DNA from: a virus
Direction: 5' to 3' (one strand)
Virus record (IMG/VR): IMGVR_UViG_3300008450_000418
Span: 1 to 24,895 of that record
DNA: 24,895 bases
The notes under the pieces were generated by a model that saw only the letters and a program-made list of their open reading frames with translations, was not told the origin of the DNA and did no database searches. The number at the start of each line of letters is the position of its first letter. The first letter of the stretch is position 1. Shown here piece by piece: positions 7,207 to 15,508 of this stretch. A program made the translations under genes and the position numbers.

Positions 7207-7811
7207 TTAGTTTAGCAATTACCGTTTGCAATGAAGTAAAGGAATTAGAAGCTCTGTTGGAACATTTAGAAGACAGAGCTTTAGCTCCTAATTATGAAAT
7301 AGTCATCCAGATTGATCAAGATAACTATACTGAAGATGTATTGAGTGTTATTATTGGAAAAGGAATTAAACATTGGTTTTATCCCCTTAATAAAGATTTT
7401 GCATCATATAAAAATGAATTGAAAAAACATTGTCAAGGTGAATTTATTTTCCAAATAGATGCAGATGAATTGATTGCTCCTGAAATGTTAGAATTACTTC
7501 CTCAAATTATTGAGGCTAACCCCGAAGTTGATCTATATTATGTTCCTAGAATTAATACCGTAAGTGGTATCACCCAAGAACATATACAGAAATGGGGTTG
7601 GAGATATGAAAACAACCGAGTTAATTGGCCTGATTATCAGACTAGAATTTATAGAAATTCCCCTGATGTTAAATGGAGAAATGCAGTTCATGAGGTAATT
7701 GAAGGACATAAATATTTTACAGTATTACCAGCAGTAGATGAGTTAGCTTTAATTCATCCAAAGTCAATAGAAAAACAAGAAATACAAAACCAGTTTTATG
7801 AAACGTTATGA
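7203..7811 (+). CDS. Glycosyltransferase family 2 (GT-A fold), 202 aa
   Basis: This is a compact GT2-type enzyme. It begins MISLAITVCNEVKELEALLE, the usual first strand and helix of the family, and has FQIDADELIAPEM at 83-95, in which D86-A-D88 is the DxD metal- and nucleotide-sugar-binding motif. A possible late catalytic region is at WPDYQTRIYRN and KWRNAVHEVIEG (about 140-170), the pattern seen in GT2 enzymes related to LPS core beta-glucosyltransferases. At 202 residues it is near the minimum for a complete GT-A domain. ATGA overlaps on both sides place it in the same operon as its neighbours. Sugar specificity cannot be read. Confidence 0.82.
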   Translation: MISLAITVCNEVKELEALLEHLEDRALAPNYEIVIQIDQDNYTEDVLSVIIGKGIKHWFYPLNKDFASYKNELKKHCQGEFIFQIDADELIAPEMLELLPQIIEANPEVDLYYVPRINTVSGITQEHIQKWGWRYENNRVNWPDYQTRIYRNSPDVKWRNAVHEVIEGHKYFTVLPAVDELALIHPKSIEKQEIQNQFYETL

Positions 7812-8620
7812 AAATAAAAGCAGCTCATTTTGATAGTAAAAATTTTGAAAATAAGCTCCAACATTTATCCCATTTAGATTTTTCATTATTTGTAGAAACA
7901 GCTCCCCAATCACAAGAGGAATTATCCTCAATCAATATTATTTCATTCCAGGAACCAAATGAATATTTTGGTTTACATGATTGGACTATTCAAAATAAAG
8001 ATTTATTTGATATTATTTTAACTCAAAGTGATAGAGTATTAAATAATTGTGAAAATGCTGTTTTTCAACCATTTGGACATACCTGGTTAAAACCAGACCA
8101 ATATGAAAAAGACCATAATAAAACATTTCAATTATCCCATTTACAAGGTAAATTACTTAAAACTTATGGTCATTCTTTAAGACATCAAGTAACTGCTCGT
8201 AAAAATGAATTCAATATACCTACTAAGTTCTATGAAACCTATGGTGATAGAAACAATATTGAGGATGCTCGTTTAGGTAAAGAATTTATATTTGGTGACT
8301 CACAATTTGGAGTAGTAATTGAAAATGTTTCATATCGAGGGTATTTTTCTGAAAAAATATTGGATTGTTTTTTATTGAAGACAATTCCGATTTATTGGGG
8401 ATGTTCAAATATAGGAGATTATTTTGATATAGACGGTATAATAACGTTTAATAACGTAGATGATTTGGTTTACATAACCAATCAACTAAATGAAAGTTAT
8501 TACGAAAATAGAAAAGAAATAATTGATAAAAATTGGAAATTGGCCTTAGATTACGTAAATTACGAACAAAATATAGTTAACACAATCACAAACATTTTTA
8601 AACATAATAATATTATATGA
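7808..8620 (+). CDS. GT10-like (fucosyltransferase-type) glycosyltransferase, 270 aa
   Basis: The C-terminal half has the GT10 donor-binding signature: FGVVIENVSYRGYFSEKILD (167-186), where E172-N173 and the SEK triad (181-183) match the 'ENS...Y.TEK' pattern of alpha-1,3-fucosyltransferases, followed by LLKTIPIYWGCSNIGDYFD (189-207), which matches 'GTIPIYWG.pNI..yF'. The N-terminal 120 residues are the less conserved acceptor half. GT10 enzymes use GDP-fucose or similar; here the donor could be another deoxy sugar, perhaps made by the next genes. It starts and ends in ATGA overlaps. The family assignment is good, the substrate is unknown. Confidence 0.78.
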   Translation: MKIKAAHFDSKNFENKLQHLSHLDFSLFVETAPQSQEELSSINIISFQEPNEYFGLHDWTIQNKDLFDIILTQSDRVLNNCENAVFQPFGHTWLKPDQYEKDHNKTFQLSHLQGKLLKTYGHSLRHQVTARKNEFNIPTKFYETYGDRNNIEDARLGKEFIFGDSQFGVVIENVSYRGYFSEKILDCFLLKTIPIYWGCSNIGDYFDIDGIITFNNVDDLVYITNQLNESYYENRKEIIDKNWKLALDYVNYEQNIVNTITNIFKHNNII

Positions 8621-9759
8621 AAAAAGTATGGTACGCTCCTTATAAGTTTGAATCTTATGGAGAAGAAGAAATTAAAGCCGTAGAAGAAGCCCTACGCTCT
8701 GGATGGTTAGGTGGACAGGGCCCTAAATCAGTAGAATTTGAAGAAAAAATTGCTAAACGTTTTGGAAAGAAATTTGGTGTATTTGTTAACTCAGGTTCAT
8801 CAGCTTGTTTATTAGCAATTGCTGCTTTGGATTTGCCTAAAGGAAGTAAAATTATTACTCCTGCTTGTACATTTTCAACTACATTAGCCCCAATTTTACA
8901 ACTTGGTTACAAACCAAAATTTGTAGATGTAGGTTTAACAGATTATGTAGCGGATATTGATCAAGTAGTAGCAGCTATTACTCCTGATGTAAAAGCAATT
9001 ATGTTACCTAATTTAATTGGTAACAAACCAGATTGGAAACGTTTACGTCAAGAAATTAAATTGTTAGGTAGAACTGATATTATTTTGATTGAGGATTCAG
9101 CTGATACAATTACTGAAACATTAGAAACAGATGTAGCAACAACTAGTTTTTATGCCTCACACGTAATTACAGCCGGTGGTGTTGGTGGTATGGTAATGTT
9201 TAATGATAAAAAACACGTTACTAAGTGTCTACAATACAGAGACTGGGGTCGTTTGGGTGATGATTCGGAAATTATGGATGATCGCTTTAATCACAATGTA
9301 GACGGTATTCCTTACGACCATAAATTTTTATATAGTGTATTAGGTTACCACATGAAAGCTTGTGAAATGAATGCTGCTTTTGGATTAGTTCAATTGCACC
9401 GTTTTGAAAAATTCTCACAAATTAGAAGAGAAAATATTGAACGTTACATTGAAAATCTTCAAGGTGTAGGTGACTTAATTCTACCAGATGATTCAATCCA
9501 ACCAAATTGGTTAGCTATTCCTCTACAAACAGAAAAACGTTTTGAATTACTTAATTTCTTAGAAGATAATAATATTCAAACTCGTGTAACATTTGCTGGT
9601 AACGTAACTCGTCACCCTGCTTATAGAGAATTTTTACAAGATTTCCAGAATGCAGATACTATTATGAAAAATGGTTTCTTGTTAGGTGCACACCACGGAA
9701 TGACTGTTGAGGATGTAGATTACGTTTGTGATAAAATTAAAGAATTTTTTAGTAAATAA
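8617..9759 (+). CDS. DegT-family sugar 3-dehydratase (E1/RfbH/ColD type) with His in place of the PLP lysine
   Basis: This 380-residue vitamin-B6 enzyme has the DegT/DnrJ/EryC1 fold: YGEEEIKAVEEALRSGWLGG (14-33), the cofactor phosphate site NSGSSACLLA (58-67), IEDSAD with D160 at the pyridine ring (158-163), and SFYASHVITAG (177-187). In aminotransferases of this family the residue five after that serine is the Schiff-base lysine; here it is His182. That swap is the mark of the 3-dehydratases E1 (CDP-4-keto-6-deoxyglucose 3-dehydrase, RfbH) and ColD, which remove the C3 hydroxyl in 3,6-dideoxysugar synthesis. TRVTFAGNVTRHP (322-334) also resembles the E1-type 'TR..FAGN..RQP' segment. The clustered iron-sulfur cysteines of E1 are absent (only C204, C249 and C371 in the C-terminal half), so it may be closer to ColD in mechanism. 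One extra residue lies in the glycine loop (AGGVGG). It begins in an ATGA overlap; the next gene follows three bases later. Confidence 0.85.
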   Translation: MKKVWYAPYKFESYGEEEIKAVEEALRSGWLGGQGPKSVEFEEKIAKRFGKKFGVFVNSGSSACLLAIAALDLPKGSKIITPACTFSTTLAPILQLGYKPKFVDVGLTDYVADIDQVVAAITPDVKAIMLPNLIGNKPDWKRLRQEIKLLGRTDIILIEDSADTITETLETDVATTSFYASHVITAGGVGGMVMFNDKKHVTKCLQYRDWGRLGDDSEIMDDRFNHNVDGIPYDHKFLYSVLGYHMKACEMNAAFGLVQLHRFEKFSQIRRENIERYIENLQGVGDLILPDDSIQPNWLAIPLQTEKRFELLNFLEDNNIQTRVTFAGNVTRHPAYREFLQDFQNADTIMKNGFLLGAHHGMTVEDVDYVCDKIKEFFSK

Positions 9760-9762
9760 ATT

Positions 9763-11550
9763 ATGATTAAAGTAAGTGATGTTGTTGCTGAGTTTTTAAA
9801 GCATAAACAAATAGATACTGTTTTTGGTATTATTGGTTCTGCTAATTCTCATATTTTCGATTCAATTCAAAATTTAGGATACACAAAAATTATTTGTACA
9901 CATCACGAACAAGCTGCTATTATGGCAATGGCTGCTTACTATCGAGCCTCAGGTAAGATGTCGGCAGCCATTGTAACAGCAGGAGCAGGAGCTAGTAATG
10001 CAATAACTGGAGTAATAAGTAACTGGGCAGACTCAATTCCCGGATTTATACTTTCAGGTCAAGAACCAAGTACATACCTTGATATTCATAAGAATTTAAG
10101 AATGTATGGTACTCAAGGATTTAGTGCTTATGAAATGGTTAAAAATGTTACTAAATATAGTAATGTGTTAACCAATCCAACTTCTATCCAATCCGAATTA
10201 GAAAGGTTATACAATATTAGTATAACAGGAAGACCAGGACCAACTTGGTTAGATATTCCTTTAGATTCTCAAGCAAAGAAAATTAAATTTAAAAGTTTCC
10301 GTAATTACTCTAATAAATCTTTAAGAATAACAGATGCTTATAATTATGCTGATGATATTATTAAATTGATAAATGAGTCTAAACGACCTCTTATTTTAGG
10401 AGGTATGGGAATTAAATTAAGTGGTGCTAAAGATAAGTTTAAACAATTTATAAACACAACACAAATCCCAACAACATTAAGCTGGTCAGGAATTGATTTA
10501 TTACCAACTAACCACTCTAGTAATTATGGTAGATTTGGTTTGTATGGTCAACGAGCAGCTAATTTTATAGCCCAAAATGCTGATTTAATAGTGGTTTTAG
10601 GTAGTAGATTAGCTTTACCCCAAGTAGGATATGATTTCAGTCAATTTGCTAGAGGTGCTAAAATTGTAGTAGTTGATATAGATGAATTAGAACTAAACAA
10701 ATACGAAAGAACAATTAAGTATAATCATGATGTAAGTTTTGTTTTAGATAAATTATTAGAAAATATTACAAAGATTAAACCAAATATTAGTGAATGGAAA
10801 AACAAGTGTGACTATTATCGTAATAAATATCCTATAATCAATGATGATTATAAAGATGATAAATACGTTAATTCATACAGTTTTGTAAATCATTTAACTC
10901 AACAATTATCAGATGATGAAGTTATAGTTACTGATATGGGTACTGGTTTGTTGAGTGGTCATCAAGCAGGTCATCTAAAAGAAAACCAAACCATGTTCAC
11001 CAGTCAAGGTTTAGGTGAAATGGGAGTTGGTTTACCTTATGCTATTGGAGCAGCGTTTGCTGAACCTAATAAACTAATTACTTGTTTAAATTGTGATGGG
11101 GGTATAATGATGAACCTACAGGAATTACAAACAATTGTCCAACACAATCTTCCAGTTAAAATATTCGTTTTCAATAATGATGGGTATTTAATGATTAAAC
11201 ATACTCAAAAATTATTTTTTAACGGACGTTACAATTCCGTAGATTCTAGTACGGGTGTTTTACTACCGGAATTTGAAAGAATTGCTTATGGCTTTAAAAT
11301 CCCTTATGCTCGAATTGATAAAATTGAGGATTTAGATAAAATAAATTTAGAGTATAAAGGACCTATCATTATCGAGGTGTTTATGGATCCTGAACAGAAC
11401 TTCATACCTAAAGTAAAAGGTGTGATATTAGAAGATGAATCTATTTTTGCTCCACCCTTAGAGGAAATGTCTCCATTGTTACCTTTTGAAACTATTCAAA
11501 AAGAAATGATAGTAGATATTAGTGAAAAATCAAAACGAATTAAAAGATGA
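9763..11550 (+). CDS. TPP-dependent acetolactate-synthase-like enzyme, possibly YerE-like
   Basis: The 595-residue product has the three-domain layout of acetohydroxyacid synthases. The N-terminal domain has VFGIIGSANSHIFDS (20-34) and HHEQAAIMAMAAYYRASG (47-64) with E49 as the glutamate that activates thiamine diphosphate. The middle Rossmann domain has PLILGGMGIK and NADLIVVLGSRL (about 209-283). The C-terminal domain has the TPP/Mg motif starting CDGG at 444 and ending NN at 471-472. Just after a sugar 3-dehydratase gene, the best analogue is YerE of yersiniose synthesis, a TPP- and flavin-dependent homologue of acetolactate synthase that adds a two-carbon unit from pyruvate to C4 of a 4-keto-3,6-dideoxysugar. 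No small regulatory subunit of amino-acid biosynthesis is nearby, which argues against a role in valine synthesis. The enzyme class is firm, the sugar role is inferred. Confidence 0.85.
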   Translation: MIKVSDVVAEFLKHKQIDTVFGIIGSANSHIFDSIQNLGYTKIICTHHEQAAIMAMAAYYRASGKMSAAIVTAGAGASNAITGVISNWADSIPGFILSGQEPSTYLDIHKNLRMYGTQGFSAYEMVKNVTKYSNVLTNPTSIQSELERLYNISITGRPGPTWLDIPLDSQAKKIKFKSFRNYSNKSLRITDAYNYADDIIKLINESKRPLILGGMGIKLSGAKDKFKQFINTTQIPTTLSWSGIDLLPTNHSSNYGRFGLYGQRAANFIAQNADLIVVLGSRLALPQVGYDFSQFARGAKIVVVDIDELELNKYERTIKYNHDVSFVLDKLLENITKIKPNISEWKNKCDYYRNKYPIINDDYKDDKYVNSYSFVNHLTQQLSDDEVIVTDMGTGLLSGHQAGHLKENQTMFTSQGLGEMGVGLPYAIGAAFAEPNKLITCLNCDGGIMMNLQELQTIVQHNLPVKIFVFNNDGYLMIKHTQKLFFNGRYNSVDSSTGVLLPEFERIAYGFKIPYARIDKIEDLDKINLEYKGPIIIEVFMDPEQNFIPKVKGVILEDESIFAPPLEEMSPLLPFETIQKEMIVDISEKSKRIKR

Positions 11551-12317
11551 AAATATTAATTACAGGAGCAAACGGTTATATAGGGAAATCTTTAACTAAT
11601 GCTTTAAAAAATGAATATGATGTTACCCCTTTAACTCGCCAAACAGTTGATTTAACAAACTCAGAGCAAGTTAAAGAATATTTTCAAGATAAATATTTTG
11701 ATGTAGTTATCCATTGTGCTATTGAAGGTGGGTACAGATTAGAAAAAGACGGACCTGAGGTTATAGATAGTAATTTAAGAATGTATTATAATCTTTTAGA
11801 TAATAAAAACCATTTTAACAAATTATTTCACTTTGGTTCAGGGGCAGAAAAACAAGATACCTTTTATGGTTTAAGTAAAAAAGTAATAAATGAATCTATT
11901 CAGAATAAAGGTTGTTTTCATAACATAAGAATATTTGCTGTATTTGATGAAAATGAAAATGACGCTAGATTTATTAAAACAAATATTCGTAAGTATATTA
12001 ATAAAGAGGATATGGAAATATTTGTTAATAAGTATATGGATTTTTTCTATATGGCTGATTTTATTACATTAATAAAATATTGTATATCAACAAATAATTT
12101 ACCTAAAACCATAGAATGTAGTTATAATTATTCTCCTACTCTATATGATGTTGCACAAATTATAAATGAAATAGAGGATTATAAAGTAAATATTAATATT
12201 AAAAATTGGGAGTTAGCACCTTCATTTAACGGTAAATTTGTAGATTTAGGTTTAAATTTTGTTGGTTTAGAACAAGGTATAAAAAATGTTTATAATAAAT
12301 TAAAAAATGAATATTAA
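11547..12317 (+). CDS. NAD(P)-dependent sugar reductase/epimerase (extended SDR), 256 aa
   Basis: This short extended-SDR protein has the nucleotide-binding GANGYIG loop at 7-13, VDLTNSEQV (34-42) and VVIHCAIEGG (53-62) as the usual second and fourth strand regions, and the catalytic tyrosine-lysine pair Y107-x3-K111 (YGLSK). It is shorter than typical sugar 4,6-dehydratases (320 or more), which suggests a simple reductase or epimerase. After the 3-dehydratase and TPP genes it is a candidate for the YerF-like step that reduces the keto group of the branch, or for a C4 reductase such as ColC; neither can be decided. It overlaps the gene before by an ATGA and the gene after by 11 bases. Confidence 0.82.
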   Translation: MKILITGANGYIGKSLTNALKNEYDVTPLTRQTVDLTNSEQVKEYFQDKYFDVVIHCAIEGGYRLEKDGPEVIDSNLRMYYNLLDNKNHFNKLFHFGSGAEKQDTFYGLSKKVINESIQNKGCFHNIRIFAVFDENENDARFIKTNIRKYINKEDMEIFVNKYMDFFYMADFITLIKYCISTNNLPKTIECSYNYSPTLYDVAQIINEIEDYKVNINIKNWELAPSFNGKFVDLGLNFVGLEQGIKNVYNKLKNEY

Positions 12318-13230
12318 AATTTTAAGTCATATAATGCCTTGGGATATAGATTATGCTTTGTTAATGGCTATACAATTAAAAAAATCAAAGTATCATCTTC
12401 CTAACGATGTTGATATTACTATTGATTTAGAACTTAATTTAACAAGTTATTTATATAATTGGGAGGAAAGTAAAATACCAAAGGATTATTTTATTGATAA
12501 ATTTAATACTATACTTACTTTATTAAAAGATTATAAAATAAATACTTTTATATATGAAGGAGATGAATTATATGGTCATTTAAATCATCAGAAAAAAATT
12601 ATATCTTCTGATGCCGATTATTATATGATTATATGTCCTGATACTTATTTTAGTGAATATGCTTTAGTTTATATTACAGAATCTGTTAAACATATTAAAA
12701 ATAAATATTTTGTTATTACACCACAAATTCATAAAGTAGGTGATGGGGATTGGGATAGAATTGTAGATCCTAAGTATTTAGATATTCCTTACTCTGATTA
12801 TTTAAAAGTAGATATATTTGATATAAGATATAATAATAAAATTGATAATCAAGAAAAATATTTAGAACCTTTATCTAAAAGCAAATTTGCAGGATGGTTT
12901 GACTTATATAGTAAATCTTTTTATGAAGAATTATGTCCTGTCCAGGATGATTGGAGTGGGTATGGTCCTTGGGATCATTATTCTATGGTAATAACTGACT
13001 ATTGTAAATCTAAAGGAGTAGATGTCCAACAATATGTTTTAAGAGGGGAAACAATTTGGATGTATCCAACAGGTCCTCTAATAGAAAATAATATGAATGG
13101 TTTTACTCAATACTATAGAGATAGATTAAAGGTAAATAATGTTCCTAATCAAAGAAAATCATTTGAATCTAAATTTGAAGAATATATTAATATTAATGTA
13201 AATAATTTAAAGAAAAAAAACATTTTATGA
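12307..13230 (+). CDS. Probable GT-A-like glycosyltransferase of unrecognised family (307 aa)
   Basis: I do not recognise a family with confidence. A short segment, SDADYYMIICPDTYFSEYA (101-119), looks like the strand ending in the metal-binding loop of GT-A glycosyltransferases, with P111-D112-T113 in the place of the DxD motif. A later segment, DDWSGYGPWDHYSMVITDYC, could supply an acidic catalytic residue, as in other GT-A enzymes. No signal peptide or membrane helix is seen. It is among the most AT-rich genes in the window (17% G+C in bases 12661-12720 by my count). It overlaps both neighbours and lies between a sugar-modifying SDR and a methyltransferase-glycosyltransferase fusion, which supports a glycan role. 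It could instead be a structural or acceptor-processing protein. Confidence 0.6.
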   Translation: MNIKILSHIMPWDIDYALLMAIQLKKSKYHLPNDVDITIDLELNLTSYLYNWEESKIPKDYFIDKFNTILTLLKDYKINTFIYEGDELYGHLNHQKKIISSDADYYMIICPDTYFSEYALVYITESVKHIKNKYFVITPQIHKVGDGDWDRIVDPKYLDIPYSDYLKVDIFDIRYNNKIDNQEKYLEPLSKSKFAGWFDLYSKSFYEELCPVQDDWSGYGPWDHYSMVITDYCKSKGVDVQQYVLRGETIWMYPTGPLIENNMNGFTQYYRDRLKVNNVPNQRKSFESKFEEYININVNNLKKKNIL

Positions 13231-14597
13231 TAGATAAAAAATATTGTAATATAGGAGAAATTCTATATAAAAGCTCAACAGACAAAAACACAACTCATAG
13301 ATATGGAATCAGTTATGATTTAGTATTTAATTCCCAGTATCTAAAACAAAATCGTCCTTTAAAAATTTTAGAAATAGGAGTAAGTTTGTTTGGTGATGGA
13401 AGTGTAGGACCTTTATCTGAAATAGATTATATAGAAAAATATGTGGGTTTAGATATTACACCTTATGAAGGACTATATCCTAATGAAAAAATTACCATAT
13501 ATGCTGGTCCTGAATATGATGCTTATAAATCAGAAATGATTGATATGTTATTGGAAAAAGAAGGTAAATTTGATATTATTATTGATGATGGACCTCATAC
13601 TTGGGAATCTCAAAAGTGGTTTTTTGAAAATTATTATAATTTATTAAATGAAGATGGTGTTTTACTATGTGAAGATATTCATGGACAACATTATAATGAA
13701 TTACAAAAATTAGCTAAAAAATTAAAGTTATATATTTTAGATTTAAGAGCCAATAATAATCCTAATGGGGATGAAATTATAGCTCTTAGATATAAAACAC
13801 CTTTAAAGAAAAACGCTGTAGTTATTCCGGTTTATAATTCATTACAAGAGAATGAACAATATAATAAATGTATATCTACCTGGAAGTTTTATTGTGAGAA
13901 ACACAATATAGAACTTCATTTGATAGAAGGCGATAAATACTTTAAAGACTTTCCTGATTATGCCGCTATGTGTTTTGATAGATGGACAGATATAAATTTC
14001 CCTGTTTCAGAATATAATAGAATCACTTTTGTAGATGCTGATACCCTTGTAAGATGGGATCTACCAGATATAAATGAAATATTTGATGAAAATGGGTTAG
14101 ATATAGTAGTAGTAAATGACCAAGGAGGATCACATATTGCTCAATATCACACTAATCAATGGTTAGGATTTAAACCTAATGCTTTAGATGTTGTAAAAAA
14201 TTATTTTAACGCTGGTTTTGTTTCATTTAAATCTCATCATTTATTTAGGTTACAACAACAAATAAAATCATATAAAGATTACTATTATAACTTTAAAGAT
14301 ATTGAAGGTCATGTTAAAGGTATAGGAATAGAAGGTGGAGTAAGAATAGATGCAATGGACCAAACAGCTGTTAATATAGCTTTACAAGAATTATTTCCTC
14401 ATAATATTTCATTTGTGCAAAAAGAATTTAATTGTCAAGTACCTTATTTATTTAAGGGTGATGAAGATTTTAAAAATAGTTACTCTAGCTTTGAATTTTT
14501 AAATGAGGGTTATATATTCCACTTAGGTTCTAGTACATTAGCTTATACCAATTTAGTAAATGAATTTTGGGAAGATTTTAAAGAAAATTATAAATGA
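13227..14597 (+). CDS. Fused class I methyltransferase and DxD glycosyltransferase (456 aa)
   Basis: Two domains share one frame. Residues 1-190 are a SAM-dependent methyltransferase: HRYGISYDLVF, motif I ILEIGVSLFGDGS (47-59), an acidic GLD after the second strand (74-76), FDIIIDDGPHTWESQ (115-129) and DGVLLCEDIHG (143-153), most like the macrocin-O-methyltransferase (TylF) type. Residues 195-456 are a GT-A domain like GT8: AVVIPVYNSLQENEQY, then ITFVDADTLVRWDLPD (266-281) with D270-A-D272 as the DxD metal site, AGFVSFKSHH, DAMDQTAVNIAL and a final FHLGSST histidine that could bind metal. The product could methylate and extend the same glycan. ATGA overlaps at both ends give a single clean frame. 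The order of action and the substrates are unknown. Confidence 0.8.
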   Translation: MIDKKYCNIGEILYKSSTDKNTTHRYGISYDLVFNSQYLKQNRPLKILEIGVSLFGDGSVGPLSEIDYIEKYVGLDITPYEGLYPNEKITIYAGPEYDAYKSEMIDMLLEKEGKFDIIIDDGPHTWESQKWFFENYYNLLNEDGVLLCEDIHGQHYNELQKLAKKLKLYILDLRANNNPNGDEIIALRYKTPLKKNAVVIPVYNSLQENEQYNKCISTWKFYCEKHNIELHLIEGDKYFKDFPDYAAMCFDRWTDINFPVSEYNRITFVDADTLVRWDLPDINEIFDENGLDIVVVNDQGGSHIAQYHTNQWLGFKPNALDVVKNYFNAGFVSFKSHHLFRLQQQIKSYKDYYYNFKDIEGHVKGIGIEGGVRIDAMDQTAVNIALQELFPHNISFVQKEFNCQVPYLFKGDEDFKNSYSSFEFLNEGYIFHLGSSTLAYTNLVNEFWEDFKENYK

Positions 14598-15508
14598 TAT
14601 CATTAATTATACCAACCAATAAAACTAACTCTAATTATACAAAACATATTGTAAGTAATATTAGAGAAATTTATCCTGATGAAACCCAAGTAGAAATTAT
14701 AGTATCTGAAGATGATACTGTAACTATGGGAGTTAATTATAATAATGCTGTTGCCAAAGCTAATGGTGAAAAAATTATCCTATTACATAACGATATGGTT
14801 ATTAAACCTGGATTTGTGGAACAAATGGATAAAGATATAACCAAAAATAGAATAACAGCATATACCCGAGTTGAACCCCCTATTTACCCTAATACATTCC
14901 CAGGAAAAGTAATTTTAGATTGTGGTGATAATTTAGATAATTTTAATCATTTGAAATTTTTAAATTTTAAAATTGAAGACACTACTTTACTTGATGGCGG
15001 AGCTCAAATGTTTTTTGGTTGTATGAAAGAAGATTATTTAGGTATTGATGGATATACTTTTAAATTGTTTTGTGAAGATGATGATCTACATTTAAGACAT
15101 AACATAGCAGGTTATGAACAAAAAGTTAGCTCAGCTCATGTTTATCATTTTGTTAGCAAAACCTCCAGATCAGGTGATTATCAAGAAATAGAAAACCAAT
15201 CCAATATTAATTTTATTAAAAAATGGGGATTTAGAAATTCTATATATAATGTTGTTTATAATAAAAAACTTATAGTTAATGATGATATTAATGGGTTAAA
15301 AAATCAGTTAGATATTTGGTTTAATGGTGGAGATGATGTAATTGTGGAGATTGATGGTAAATTATTTACTCAACAAGATTATATTTATATCCAACAACTT
15401 AATGATATTGTAAAAGATAATGATGAATTAGGTACTTTTGAATTAGGTAATTTAAAAATTACAGTAAATAGTTTAACTGAGCATCAAAATAAATTAATAA
15501 AAATATGA
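14594..15508 (+). CDS. Glycosyltransferase family 2 (GT-A fold), 304 aa, last of the glycan island
   Basis: The N-terminus is GT2-like: MISLIIPTNKTNSNYTKHIV, VEIIVSEDDTVTMGVNYNNA and ANGEKIILLHNDMVIKPGF (56-74). The metal-binding loop reads H65-N66-D67, a common variant of DxD in GT2. A later CEDDDLHLRH segment (about 155-164) fits the catalytic 'ED' region. From about residue 230 there is a 70-residue C-terminal extension I cannot place (for example GGDDVIVEIDGKLFTQQDY). It overlaps the methyltransferase-glycosyltransferase gene (ATGA) and the small gene at 15505 (ATGA). It is the last recognisable glycan gene in the operon. Confidence 0.82.
   Translation: MISLIIPTNKTNSNYTKHIVSNIREIYPDETQVEIIVSEDDTVTMGVNYNNAVAKANGEKIILLHNDMVIKPGFVEQMDKDITKNRITAYTRVEPPIYPNTFPGKVILDCGDNLDNFNHLKFLNFKIEDTTLLDGGAQMFFGCMKEDYLGIDGYTFKLFCEDDDLHLRHNIAGYEQKVSSAHVYHFVSKTSRSGDYQEIENQSNINFIKKWGFRNSIYNVVYNKKLIVNDDINGLKNQLDIWFNGGDDVIVEIDGKLFTQQDYIYIQQLNDIVKDNDELGTFELGNLKITVNSLTEHQNKLIKI

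Noticed and set aside
9763-11550. TPP enzyme as a branched-chain amino-acid synthase taken from the host
   Set aside because: No regulatory subunit, ketol-acid reductoisomerase or other ilv gene is near, and both neighbours act on sugars. It cannot be excluded without a phylogeny.
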